Shown here piece by piece: positions 1 through 7,115 of a stretch of 10,677 nt of DNA. The notes below the pieces were generated by a model, which searched no databases, was not told the origin of the DNA, and worked only from the letters and a program-made list of their open reading frames with translations. This stretch comes from an uncultured beta proteobacterium (GTDB taxonomy: Bacteria > Pseudomonadota > Gammaproteobacteria > Burkholderiales > Burkholderiaceae): positions 1-10,677 of the forward strand of contig CAIYZI010000440.1 of assembly GCA_903930665.1 (NCBI GenBank), read 5' to 3'. Numbering within the stretch: position 1 is the first letter of the stretch; each line of letters opens with the position of its first letter. The position numbers and the translations under genes are program-made.

Positions 1-71
1 CTAAGCGTTCTTAGTGCTCAATTAATTCTAAGAAAAGTGATGAGAAGTGAGGTGTGTTGCTTAGTAGCTTA

Positions 72-806
72 TTAATGAGCCAAAATCTTCGAAAGAAAAT
101 CCTTAGCTCTTGGTGAGCGCGCTTCAGGGCTATCAAAAAACGCTTCTTTTGCGCAGTCCTCAATAATGCGACCTTGATCCATAAAAATCACGCGGTTACT
201 AACCTTGCGAGCAAAACCCATCTCATGGGTTACGCAGCACATGGTCATACCCTCATTAGCAAGCTTTACCATGACGTCTAATACTTCACCGACCATCTCA
301 GGATCAAGAGCCGAAGTTGGCTCATCAAACAACATGACGATCGGATCCATACTCAAAGCACGTGCAATCGCCACGCGTTGTTGTTGCCCACCTGATAATT
401 GACCGGGAAATTTATCTTTTTGCGCAATCAGACCTACACGCTCTAAATACTTAAGGCCATGCTTAATAGCTTCATCTTTCGATCGGCCAAGTACCTTCAT
501 TTGAGCCAAAGTGAGATTCTCGGTGATGCTTAAGTGCGGAAACAACTCAAAGTGCTGAAATACCATCCCAACCCTGGCTCTTAGTTTGGGCAAGTTGGTC
601 TTAGGATCGTGCAGTTGAATTCCATCAACGGAGATTTCCCCTTTTTGAAAGGGCTCTAAGGCATTGATAGTCTTAATCAGGGTTGACTTTCCAGATCCAG
701 ATGGGCCGCAAATCACAACGACCTCACCCTTTTTAATCGAGGTGGTGCAGTCAGTCAAAACCTGAAAGTCGCCGTACCACTTAGAAACGTTTTGAAGTTC
801 AATCAT
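72..806 (-). CDS. gltL: Glutamate/aspartate ABC transporter ATP-binding protein GltL
   Basis: This is the cytoplasmic ATPase that powers a polar amino acid importer of the glutamate/aspartate type. All ABC motifs are visible in the 244 residues: Walker A GPSGSGKST at 34-42, Q-loop Q84, signature LSGGQQQR at 137-144, Walker B ending in DEP at 161-163 with catalytic E162, D-loop SALD at 165-168 and the switch His H194. The length is normal for the GlnQ/GltL family, and the start MIELQNVSKWYG matches the usual family N-terminus. I see no Shine-Dalgarno sequence ahead of the ATG, so translation may depend on coupling to gltK, 31 nt upstream. It is the last gene of the gltIJKL operon. No clear hairpin-plus-T-run terminator is visible in the 71 bases after the stop. 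Substrate (glutamate/aspartate) is inferred from the operon; the ATPase alone would not tell it from GlnQ or other polar amino acid systems. Confidence 0.95.
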   Translation of the reverse strand: MIELQNVSKWYGDFQVLTDCTTSIKKGEVVVICGPSGSGKSTLIKTINALEPFQKGEISVDGIQLHDPKTNLPKLRARVGMVFQHFELFPHLSITENLTLAQMKVLGRSKDEAIKHGLKYLERVGLIAQKDKFPGQLSGGQQQRVAIARALSMDPIVMLFDEPTSALDPEMVGEVLDVMVKLANEGMTMCCVTHEMGFARKVSNRVIFMDQGRIIEDCAKEAFFDSPEARSPRAKDFLSKILAH

Positions 807-837
807 GATGATCTAAATTAATCTACATTAAAAATGG

Positions 838-1506
838 TTAACGAATGATGGCAACTTTTTGCTGAATTCTTTTAGCAACTCGAGACAAAGAGAAGCAAAT
901 CACAAAATACGTAAATGCCGCCAAAATATAGGTCTCAATAGGACGACCATAGTTCTTACCAGCAATCTCAAAGCCTTTTAATAGGTCATAAGCACCAATG
1001 GCGTAAACCAAAGAAGTATCTTGAAACAACACAATGGTTTGCGTCATAAAAATCGGAATCATATTTCTAAAAGCTTGCGGCAATACTACGAAGCGCATAT
1101 TTTGACCGTACGTCATACCCAAAGCTTCCGCAGCAAAGACCTGCCCTCTTGGTACCGACTGAATCCCTGCACGCACAATCTCCGAAAAGAAGGCTGCCTC
1201 AAAAGCAATAAAAGTAATCGTTGCCGATAGGTCGGCACCAATCGGCCTACCAATTAACATTGGCATCAATAAAAAGAACCACAAAATTACCATTACCAAA
1301 GGAATGGAGCGCATGGTGTTGATATAGAAAGTGGCTGGATATACCAATATCGATTTACCAGACAGGCGCATCAGCGCCAATAAGGTACCAAACAGAATGC
1401 CGCCAATAGTAGCAATGACAGTTAACTGAATGCTAAATAAAAAACCCTTGAGGATGTAATTAGTGAACAGCTCCCAGTTATAGAAGCTTAGATCTAGACT
1501 CAACAT
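838..1506 (-). CDS. gltK: Glutamate/aspartate ABC transporter permease GltK
   Basis: This is one of two inner-membrane subunits of the importer (HisM/GltK type). The 222-residue protein has hydrophobic segments at about 20-46, 55-85 and 93-111 and further ones near 145-165 and 190-210. The EAA loop that docks on the ATPase is visible from E103 to G130 (EIVRAG, then GQVFAAEALG). Length and the N-terminus fit the family. The start lies 11 nt after the gltJ stop, with only a weak GGTGATGG-like purine stretch before it, so translational coupling within the operon is likely. It works as a heterodimer with GltJ. The sequence alone identifies a polar amino acid permease; the GltK name comes from position between gltJ and gltL. 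Confidence 0.93.
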   Translation of the reverse strand: MLSLDLSFYNWELFTNYILKGFLFSIQLTVIATIGGILFGTLLALMRLSGKSILVYPATFYINTMRSIPLVMVILWFFLLMPMLIGRPIGADLSATITFIAFEAAFFSEIVRAGIQSVPRGQVFAAEALGMTYGQNMRFVVLPQAFRNMIPIFMTQTIVLFQDTSLVYAIGAYDLLKGFEIAGKNYGRPIETYILAAFTYFVICFSLSRVAKRIQQKVAIIR

Positions 1507-1517
1507 ACCATCACCAT

Positions 1518-2309
1518 TTAGTGGGCCAATCCTGCATCACTGGATGCTCCAATAAATCCCGGAATACGAGTTTTCTTCTCAATGAAATTCATCACCCGAT
1601 TTACAGCAAACGCCGATAAAGCGTAGAGCAGGGTCACTGCTAAATAAATTTCGACGCCGTGAGAGGTTTCTTCTTGAGCCTGCATCGCAAATAGAGTTAA
1701 CTCTGGAACGGATACCGCAAAAGCTACTGAAGAATTTTTAATTAAATTCATGCTCTCTGAGGTAAGCGGTGGAATGATGATTCTCAACGCCATAGGCAAA
1801 ATTACATAACGGTAACTTTGAGCGGTTGTTAAGCCAAGCGCAGTGGCAGCCGCCCTTTGTCCGCTCGGCAAAGATTGAATACCTGCCCTCACCTGCTCAG
1901 CCATACGGGCGGAGGTAAAAAAGCCCAAAGCGATACTCACCAGCCAATATGAGGGTAAAGCTTTCAAAGGCAAGATAAAAGAGGGAATAACGTGATACCA
2001 AAGAAATACTTGAACCAAAATCGGGATATTTCTAAATAACTCGACCCAGGTCGTAGAAAACCGAACCAAGAAGCGGCTCATGGGGCCGTTATCAGGAAGC
2101 GTGCGCAATGTCCCCATGACTGCCCCAAGAACCAAGGCAATAGCCAGACCAAGACCCGCAACGGCCAAGGTCCAACCCCAAGCTTTCATAAGCCAATCTA
2201 AATAACTGGGATCGGCATTTTGGCCAAGACCAAGCAATGAGGAGAAGCAATGATCCACCTCCTCCCCATCCAACGTGCTCTTACAAACAATATTTAAATC
2301 TAATGCCAT
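1518..2309 (-). CDS. gltJ: Glutamate/aspartate ABC transporter permease GltJ
   Basis: This is the second membrane subunit of the importer, 263 residues. After a polar N-terminal segment of about 40 residues there are hydrophobic helices at about 43-68, 88-110, 119-133 and 220-240. The EAA loop is visible at about 137-159 (AEQVRAGIQSLPSGQ, then ALG), followed by TSESMNLIKNSS, typical of GltJ-like permeases. The C-terminal FIEKKTRIPG resembles GltJ. The N-terminal segment carries two cysteines, C9 and C21. If the N-terminus is periplasmic, as in HisQ/HisM-type five-helix permeases, these could form a disulfide. An AGGAC about 10 nt before the ATG is a passable ribosome site. A 53-nt gap separates it from gltI, with no strong hairpin. 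Confidence 0.93.
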   Translation of the reverse strand: MALDLNIVCKSTLDGEEVDHCFSSLLGLGQNADPSYLDWLMKAWGWTLAVAGLGLAIALVLGAVMGTLRTLPDNGPMSRFLVRFSTTWVELFRNIPILVQVFLWYHVIPSFILPLKALPSYWLVSIALGFFTSARMAEQVRAGIQSLPSGQRAAATALGLTTAQSYRYVILPMALRIIIPPLTSESMNLIKNSSVAFAVSVPELTLFAMQAQEETSHGVEIYLAVTLLYALSAFAVNRVMNFIEKKTRIPGFIGASSDAGLAH

Positions 2310-2362
2310 CTATCAGCTAGTCCTATCGATTCGGTATACGCATTAGATCGTAATCAGTTCAA

Positions 2363-3277
2363 TTATTTCTTGTTGTAATCTTCAGCAGGCTTGTCATTCA
2401 GATTAGCCCATGCATTTTTGGTTGCAGGAGATAACTCAAGACCAACAACAATATTCTTTGGAGGAATTGGTGACAAGAACCATTTATTCCAAAGCTTAGG
2501 CATATTGCCGTTTTTAACGATTTTCGCAATAGCGTCATTTACTGCCGCTTTGAATTCTGGATCATCTTTGCGAACCATGATGGCAATAGGCTCAGTACTC
2601 AAGACTTCACCAACAATTTTGTAGTCTTTTGGATTTTTGGAATTGGCAATATTTCCCGCCAAGATCGAACCATCCATTACAAAAGCATCGGCACGGCCAG
2701 ACTCCAAAAGCAAGAAGCTATCAGCATGATCTTTGCCATAGACCTCTTCAAAATTCACACCATTAGCTTTTTCATGTTTGCGCAAGAGTTGAACAGAAGT
2801 TGTTCCAGTAGTAGTAGCCACCTTCTTGCCAGCTAATTGGGAGATAGAAGTAATGCCAGAATTTGCTTTTACAGCAATACGAACTTCCTCAACATAGAGA
2901 GTATTGGCAAAGCCTACGTCCTTAGCGCGAGCCACATTATTAGTGGTAGTACCGCACTCGATATCTACTGTGCCGTTTTGTACCAAAGGCACGCGATTCT
3001 GAGAAGTAACAGGTTGGTAATTAATGCGGAGGGTATTCACACCCAATTTATCTTTGATGTCCGCCAAAATCATGCGGCAAATCTCTACATGATAGCCATC
3101 AAAGCGGCTATCGCCGGTTGTGTAGGACATCGGAATAGAGGATTCCCGAACACCCATAGTGACAGTACTAGTGGATTTAATCTTGTCTAAGGTTGGGCTA
3201 GCAGCGTGGACATTGAGGGTTCCAAGCAATAAACCCACGGCAACCAAACTATTTCTCATTAAATTCTGACGATTCAT
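2363..3277 (-). CDS. gltI: Glutamate/aspartate periplasmic binding protein GltI
   Basis: This is the periplasmic solute-binding protein that delivers amino acid to GltJK. It has 304 residues, normal for the family. A signal peptide is clear: basic MNRQNLMRN, hydrophobic core to about residue 20, and a cleavage site near VHA/AS at 25/26. The mature part follows the family-3 binding protein pattern, with VTMGVRESSIPMSY at about 39-52, the family signature GYHVEIC near 61-67, SQNRVPLVQNGTVDIECG at about 91-108 and the second-lobe segment KVATTTGTTSVQLL. The ATG is supported by AAGGAG seven bases upstream. It is the first gene of the operon, so its upstream DNA (3278-3420) should hold the promoter. 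Glutamate/aspartate is the most likely ligand given the whole operon; related acidic or neutral amino acids cannot be excluded. Confidence 0.94.
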   Translation of the reverse strand: MNRQNLMRNSLVAVGLLLGTLNVHAASPTLDKIKSTSTVTMGVRESSIPMSYTTGDSRFDGYHVEICRMILADIKDKLGVNTLRINYQPVTSQNRVPLVQNGTVDIECGTTTNNVARAKDVGFANTLYVEEVRIAVKANSGITSISQLAGKKVATTTGTTSVQLLRKHEKANGVNFEEVYGKDHADSFLLLESGRADAFVMDGSILAGNIANSKNPKDYKIVGEVLSTEPIAIMVRKDDPEFKAAVNDAIAKIVKNGNMPKLWNKWFLSPIPPKNIVVGLELSPATKNAWANLNDKPAEDYNKK

Positions 3278-3284
3278 GAATATT

Positions 3285-3290
3285 CTCCTT
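3285..3290 (-). promoter_or_regulatory. gltI ribosome binding site
   Basis: Read on the minus strand this is AAGGAG, with a 7-nt spacer to the gltI ATG at 3277. It is a near-consensus Shine-Dalgarno sequence and fixes the gltI start. Confidence 0.8.
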
Positions 3291-3314
3291 TTTCCTGCTT
3301 TTTTGATGTGATGT

Positions 3315-3374
3315 AGATTTATAGCATCTTAATACCAGCCCTAGGCTGAAAATCGTTAAAAGCTATAAAAATCT
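3315..3374 (-). promoter_or_regulatory. Candidate gltI promoter and operator with concentric inverted repeats
   Basis: On the minus strand TGCTATAAA (3326-3318) is a good extended -10 element about 40 nt before the gltI ATG; a recognisable -35 is lacking. The -10 overlaps the outer arm of an inverted repeat: TTTATAGC at 3318-3325 and GCTATAAA at 3362-3369, extended by AGAT/ATCT if a two-base bulge is allowed. Inside it is a second dyad, CAGCC-CTA-GGCTG at 3336-3348. The two dyads share nearly the same centre (3343.5 and 3342). An inner dyad around -35 and an outer arm on the -10 would suit a regulator site, but this is inference from sequence alone. Confidence 0.4.
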
Positions 3375-3420
3375 CCTTTATGTCATAACTGTACCATCGA
3401 GGAATCAGTGTCAATAAAGG
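3375..3420. repeat. Widely spaced inverted repeat CCTTTAT/ATAAAGG upstream of gltI
   Basis: CCTTTAT at 3375-3381 and ATAAAGG at 3414-3420 are a perfect 7-base inverted repeat, 32 nt apart. A direct TGTCA repeat lies at 3381-3385 and 3409-3413. The minus-strand reading of 3409-3414 is a perfect TTGACA, but no good -10 lies 16-18 nt from it: TACAGT sits at a 15-nt spacing and TTATGA at 20. It may be a distal promoter or a regulator site for the glt operon, or chance. Confidence 0.3.
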
Positions 3421-3524
3421 CGCTAGTAGCAATATAAGGGGGAATTTGGTCGAGCCGTCGCACTAACAGGGTGCGGCATAAGAAAATATGAGGTTTCACC
3501 ACAATTGAATAGCCTTAGGCAACA

Positions 3525-4133
3525 TCAATCTACCCAAGTTGAAAATTTATACATCACCGAATTAAATAACTCAGATTCCCTCTGCTGCTTTAACCATTTT
3601 TTAGTGGCGGCAAATGGCAAGCTCTCAAACTCTTGGGAATTAACCATTGAAAACTGCCGAATGAATGGAAAAATAGCTACATCCACCCACGTCATCTTGC
3701 TTCCCAATAAATACTGGCTAGACTGCAAAGCAGTCTCCATCGGCTTTAGCATCAGGTCTATTGCAGCACTTAAGACCTCGTCTTGATAAAGATCAGGATA
3801 TCGATTTGGATACTTATATTGGTCCAATAGAGTCTTAAATGGTCCGTCATTTTTCTCAACCCACTCCTGGGAGATGAGTTCGTCAACTGCCATCCAACCA
3901 TCTGGATCAGATCTTCCTAGTGCCCAACGCATAATGTCTAAGCTTTGGTCGAGGATGATCTTATCAACACACAAAACTGGAACAGTACCTTTAGGTGATG
4001 CCATTAACATGGATTTCGGCTTATCTCTTAATGCAATCTCTCTATGCTCGACTTCAATGCCCGCATATTTCAATGTCATCCGAGCTCTCATTGCATAAGG
4101 ACACCTACGGTAGGAGTACAAAATTGGCATCAT
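3525..4133 (-). CDS. Glutathione S-transferase-like protein
   Basis: This is a soluble thioredoxin-fold protein of the glutathione S-transferase superfamily. From the ATG at 4133 it has 202 residues, a usual GST length. The N-terminal motif is MMPILYSYRRCPYAMRARM, with CPYA at residues 11-14, a glutaredoxin-like active site in which the Cys would form a mixed disulfide with glutathione. The KGTVPVL segment with its cis-Pro (about 50-56) and the following DQSLDIMRWA glutathione-binding segment are also visible. The C-terminal part is the all-helical GST domain. The frame stays open upstream to an ATG at 4250. Other starts are the ATG at 4154, which has AGAGG five bases before it, and the tandem ATGs at 4133/4130, with TCAGG about ten bases before. 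I chose 4133 because homologues usually begin just before PILYS. The substrate is unknown. No terminator is obvious after the stop. Confidence 0.85.
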   Translation of the reverse strand: MMPILYSYRRCPYAMRARMTLKYAGIEVEHREIALRDKPKSMLMASPKGTVPVLCVDKIILDQSLDIMRWALGRSDPDGWMAVDELISQEWVEKNDGPFKTLLDQYKYPNRYPDLYQDEVLSAAIDLMLKPMETALQSSQYLLGSKMTWVDVAIFPFIRQFSMVNSQEFESLPFAATKKWLKQQRESELFNSVMYKFSTWVD

Positions 4134-4394
4134 CAAAGAATTACCTGACGGCATTTTAGCCTCTAACATTTTTTGAAAATTCTCTATCAATACAACGCTG
4201 TCTGACCTAAAAAGGTAAGAAGCAGATGACGTCGCGAAACGAAAAGCCAAACTAGCTTATACGACTAACAGAATAGCAAAATAACACTGAAGCCCTATTT
4301 AATACATTGTTCAGCTAACACGAAAATCAAGGGGATTGTGCTCAATGAGGCAAACCAACAATACAGGCATCGCCTAAGATGTAGTTAGCCTAGA

Positions 4395-4760
4395 ATGCAC
4401 ACACCATTAAAGAAACAATTCACAAAGAAAGACAATATGTTTAATGACCTCCTGGGGAAGCTTGAAAAGCTAGATCTCAAACTGAGCAGAAGCTATGAAA
4501 ATCACCAGGAAGCGACGCTTCAATTGGTTACAGAGGCTGAATATTATTTAAATTACGAGTATGGAGTGATCTCCCCCTGGGAAGCAAAAGAGCTCGAGGC
4601 AGCTAAAAACTTTGCTAACTCTCATTGGCTTAAGGCGGCAACCCAGGCAATAGCTATTGCTTTAGTGGTATCTGAATATAGTGATGATGAGTATTGGGGT
4701 GCTTATACCTATATAAATCAGTGCGCCGTCAGAAGTCCTCGACGCATTAAGCCGATGTAA
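4395..4760 (+). CDS. Small hypothetical protein
   Basis: I do not recognise this gene. It would encode 121 residues from ATG 4395 or 107 from ATG 4437. The first start has no ribosome site; the second has a purine stretch, AAGAAAGA, just before it. The predicted protein is soluble and mostly helical, with no signal peptide and no clear membrane segment. A charged segment at about 15-35 with leucine spacing (LLGKLEKLDLKL) suggests an amphipathic helix, followed by an acidic, Tyr-rich stretch (EAEYYLNYEYG) and a helical, Ala-rich part around 65-95. The C-terminus is basic (RSPRRIKPM). Similar 10-mers GCCTAAGATG (4372-4381) and GCCTAGAATG (4388-4397) lie 16 nt apart at its 5' end; the second contains TAGAAT, a possible -10 if the start is 4437. 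It diverges from the GST gene and precedes a cupin gene on the same strand. Confidence 0.55.
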   Translation: MHTPLKKQFTKKDNMFNDLLGKLEKLDLKLSRSYENHQEATLQLVTEAEYYLNYEYGVISPWEAKELEAAKNFANSHWLKAATQAIAIALVVSEYSDDEYWGAYTYINQCAVRSPRRIKPM

Positions 4761-4806
4761 GGGCTGTTTGCTGTAGGATTATCTTGTTGTTAAAAAAATA
4801 ATACTT

Positions 4807-4812
4807 AAGGAG
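4807..4812 (+). promoter_or_regulatory. Ribosome binding site of the first cupin gene
   Basis: AAGGAG lies six bases before the ATG at 4819, an optimal arrangement that fixes the start and implies efficient translation. Confidence 0.8.
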
Positions 4813-4818
4813 ATCTTC

Positions 4819-5289
4819 ATGAAAGCTTTACTGCTTGGATTGCTTACATTGATTCTTTCAGGCAATTTATTTGCTGAGAATTTACCGGGTGGCTTTATCG
4901 CAGTCAAAGAAGAGCAAATCATTTGGAAAGATGGGGAGAATGGCATTAAGAACGTGGTTCTCTTTGGAGACCCTAGTAAGCCAGGAATGTATATTATCCG
5001 TAACATCTTTCCCGCTGGAGTGATGAGTACGCCGCATTCACATGACCAAGATCGTTGGGTTACCGTAATTAAGGGAACCTGGTATTCAGGCACAGATGCA
5101 AGCTGGGACCCTGACACCACCATCATGATGCCCCAAGGTGGAATGATGTTTCACCCTGCTAATACAGTTCATTTCGATGGATCCCTAAAAGAACCTGTAG
5201 AAGTGCAAATCATGGGAATGGGTCCAGTAAAGACAACATATATATACCAAAGCGTGGGCAAATATGGAAACGCTCACAAACTAAATTAA
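4819..5289 (+). CDS. Exported cupin-domain protein (left)
   Basis: This is a small beta-barrel cupin of 156 residues, with a signal peptide that should place it in the periplasm. The N-terminus MKALLLGLLTLILSGNLFA is a textbook export signal, with cleavage likely after A19. The cupin core runs from about 45 to 140. The first motif gives H73 and H75 (TPHSHDQD), with D78 near the place usually held by Glu, and WVTVIKGTWYSG follows. The second motif, FHPANTVHFDG, supplies H118. The pattern resembles the group of secreted single-domain cupins with GDPSKPG and MMPQGG. Family members bind a divalent metal through the histidines, but function varies widely and no reaction can be assigned. The start is fixed by a strong ribosome site. 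It converges on the CYTH-CHAD gene across 266 nt of non-coding DNA. Confidence 0.85.
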   Translation: MKALLLGLLTLILSGNLFAENLPGGFIAVKEEQIIWKDGENGIKNVVLFGDPSKPGMYIIRNIFPAGVMSTPHSHDQDRWVTVIKGTWYSGTDASWDPDTTIMMPQGGMMFHPANTVHFDGSLKEPVEVQIMGMGPVKTTYIYQSVGKYGNAHKLN

Positions 5290-5364
5290 TCATTTGTTAC
5301 TGAGTATTTAGTTTGGCGTTATCCATGCACCATGCTCCCTTCACTCTCAGCCCTTAAACCCTTT

Positions 5365-5403
5365 CTTCATACCCAATGTATGCAATTACACCTTGGGTAT
5401 AAG
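5365..5403. repeat. 39-nt imperfect palindrome between convergent genes
   Basis: ATACCCAA (5369-5376) pairs with TTGGGTAT (5393-5400). Inside, TGTA (5377-5380) pairs with TACA (5387-5390) around a TGCAAT loop, leaving a two-base CC bulge. Outside, CTT (5365-5367) pairs with AAG (5401-5403) with a one-base bulge. The result is a stem of about 15 pairs. No T-run follows on either strand, so it is not a canonical intrinsic terminator. It lies 75 nt after the left cupin stop and 152 nt beyond the CYTH-CHAD stop, where it could still protect 3' ends or act as a bidirectional stop, or be a protein-binding site. Confidence 0.6.
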
Positions 5404-5413
5404 TGGGGCATTT

Positions 5414-5455
5414 ATTTAGCGATGCTCGCAAAAATTTGGGGCTTGTTAGCTAAAT
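5414..5455. repeat. Inverted repeat ATTTAGC/GCTAAAT
   Basis: ATTTAGC at 5414-5420 and GCTAAAT at 5449-5455 form a perfect 7-base inverted repeat with a 28-nt loop. Flanking TTT and AAA extend it with a two-base bulge. It follows directly after the 39-nt palindrome in the same 266-nt non-coding gap (5290-5555). The rest of that gap holds only a weak GCGC-AAGA-GCGC hairpin at 5513-5524 and nothing else I recognise. Confidence 0.4.
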
Positions 5456-5555
5456 CTAAAATCTACAGCAGAGATTCTCTTCAAGTAAAACCGCAAAACA
5501 GATTGAAGCCTAGCGCAAGAGCGCCCAACCTAACAGTCTTAAATAGAATTGCAAA

Positions 5556-7091
5556 TTAATACCAACCCCTCCAAGGTACCGCAGCTCCAACAAGTTTCTT
5601 TGCGCTTTTTTCACATAGAGTTCTCAAGCGTTGTCGCTCAATCTTTAGCCAATCAAGCGCATGCAATAGGCCCGAGTCACCTTGCGCCAACCCTTCTATA
5701 CGACCGATGGCTACACATACGTCATTGAACATACCAAAATACTCTAGTGCAGCCGTTATTTCTTTAAAGAACTTAGCGTATCTATCTTGAGAGCAATAAT
5801 CCTTAAAAAATTCCAAGGAGTAGCGAACAAATTTCATTTTTTTGCGGATCGCATGAATACCCTCATCATCTAAATCTGCAAAACGAGAAATCCTATTATC
5901 CATAAATTGAAAACCGCTATCTAGCAATTTCGCTACCGTCTTTTTAAGATCGCCAGCCTCTTTTTTTGAGTTTTTACTTTCAGTAAATTTAGCAGGAGTA
6001 GCCACTTTAGAGACCCCCATCATCATGAGTTCTATTAGCAATAACTGAAAATCTTTGTCTCGGGTAATAAGTGCTGGATTGGGTAATTCCTTAATACTTG
6101 CCAGCCTTATTTCAAGATGACCTAGAGACAGTAAAAGGGGATTTAAGACACTAGCAATGTAATGATTATCACGATACTGTCCAAGCTGATCGAAGGTTCT
6201 TTTAAAGACCTCACCCCCTTCGTCGCTGATAAAGATATCCTGCCTTGCCAAATATTTAAGCAACACCTTTGACCGGCGTAAGCCTATTCGTAACTGATGG
6301 AGATACTCGGAATATTGATCAAAATCCGCATTTAATACACTCTGGTTTGACAGTACTTGAGATAAGCAAGAGTTCATTAAAAGATGAATGATTTCTGGTT
6401 TATCTTTCACCTTCTTAATCGATATGGATTTAGCTTTTACTGGAGGACTAAACTGTAAACCACGAGCCAATAAAAAGCCTCGCTCAGATTTGCTACGGGT
6501 GTCAATATAGGCTTTATGAATCTTGATCATGTCCCGTGTATGACGAAGCACATTAAGCGGGTCCCCTTCTTTTAACTCAATCTCCAACTCTTGAACGGTC
6601 GTCTTGGCCGCACCATTTACTAGATTGGTATATATAAATCCAATATCTAGGGCAAATTCAATTGTTCCTTGATGATTGCTAACGTAAGCCTTTCGACGCC
6701 ATATGTCCGTTTGATAGCAAATCTGTAAATCTTCAGAACGTAATTCTGGAAACCGCTTATATAGTAACCGTCCTGAATCATGATTTTTGTGGAGCTCAGG
6801 CATCCATTTGGGAATAGCATTACCAATAGCGCCCAATACAACATTGTGCTCAAGCCGCTCTAATGGATTAGGCGTAGAAACTTTTAACGTTTGAACCCAC
6901 TGACTACCCTCCTTCCTCAAACGAAAGGCGATACCTGCCTGGGTCAATAGAAAATTCGGGGTGTCGATGTAGGCTGCTTGCAAATGCTGTCGACGAATTC
7001 CGCCCTTAGCAACAATAAACTTTTCAATTGCTTTAAGCCTACCCTCCGGAAAGAGCAATTTAACTTCAAATTCACTGCTGTTTGAGGGCAT
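5556..7091 (-). CDS. CYTH and CHAD domain protein (triphosphatase/polyphosphate-associated)
   Basis: This is a fusion of an N-terminal CYTH domain and a C-terminal CHAD domain, 511 residues from the ATG at 7091. The CYTH part (about 1-205) shows the signature ExExK as EFEVK at 7-11, then YIDTPNFLL at 41-49, RLRKE at 57-61, QTLK at 67-70 and the acidic strand ELEIELKEGD at 168-177. These residues line the tunnel that binds triphosphate and metal in this superfamily, so inorganic triphosphatase activity is likely (compare E. coli YgiF). The CHAD part (about 235-505) has the two conserved histidine helices LHQLRIGLRRSK (H265) and GIHAIRKKMKFVRYS (H413); CHAD domains bind polyphosphate. The frame also allows a TTG at 7106, but the ATG gives the usual CYTH N-terminus. 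No ribosome site is visible. It starts 24 nt after sixA, so the two form an operon. Confidence 0.9.
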   Translation of the reverse strand: MPSNSSEFEVKLLFPEGRLKAIEKFIVAKGGIRRQHLQAAYIDTPNFLLTQAGIAFRLRKEGSQWVQTLKVSTPNPLERLEHNVVLGAIGNAIPKWMPELHKNHDSGRLLYKRFPELRSEDLQICYQTDIWRRKAYVSNHQGTIEFALDIGFIYTNLVNGAAKTTVQELEIELKEGDPLNVLRHTRDMIKIHKAYIDTRSKSERGFLLARGLQFSPPVKAKSISIKKVKDKPEIIHLLMNSCLSQVLSNQSVLNADFDQYSEYLHQLRIGLRRSKVLLKYLARQDIFISDEGGEVFKRTFDQLGQYRDNHYIASVLNPLLLSLGHLEIRLASIKELPNPALITRDKDFQLLLIELMMMGVSKVATPAKFTESKNSKKEAGDLKKTVAKLLDSGFQFMDNRISRFADLDDEGIHAIRKKMKFVRYSLEFFKDYCSQDRYAKFFKEITAALEYFGMFNDVCVAIGRIEGLAQGDSGLLHALDWLKIERQRLRTLCEKSAKKLVGAAVPWRGWY

Positions 7092-7115
7092 TGTGTTCTG
7101 TGGCAAAAACTGGGG

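Noticed and set aside
1..14. CTAAG-CGTT-CTTAG hairpin at the left edge as the glt operon terminator
   Set aside because: The stem is five bases, nearly 60 nt past the gltL stop, and any downstream T-run lies outside the window.
2310..2362. Possible attenuating hairpin between gltI and gltJ
   Set aside because: Only a 4-base TACG/CGTA pairing was found, too weak to claim.
2837..3190. Plus-strand 117-codon open frame opposite gltI
   Set aside because: It is the antisense shadow of a well-conserved binding protein, with no ribosome site or recognisable motif.
3454..3477. GC-rich hairpin GCCG-TCG-CAC/GTG-CGGC after the GST gene as a terminator
   Set aside because: The stem has a three-base bulge and no T-run follows, so it does not qualify as an intrinsic terminator.
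4779..5126. Minus-strand 115-codon open frame opposite the left cupin
   Set aside because: It is antisense to a gene with a strong ribosome site, signal peptide and cupin motifs, and the translation shows no domain.
5332..5559. Plus-strand 75-codon open frame in the gap after the left cupin
   Set aside because: It has no ribosome site, its composition looks random and it runs over both inverted repeats and into the stop of the CYTH-CHAD gene.
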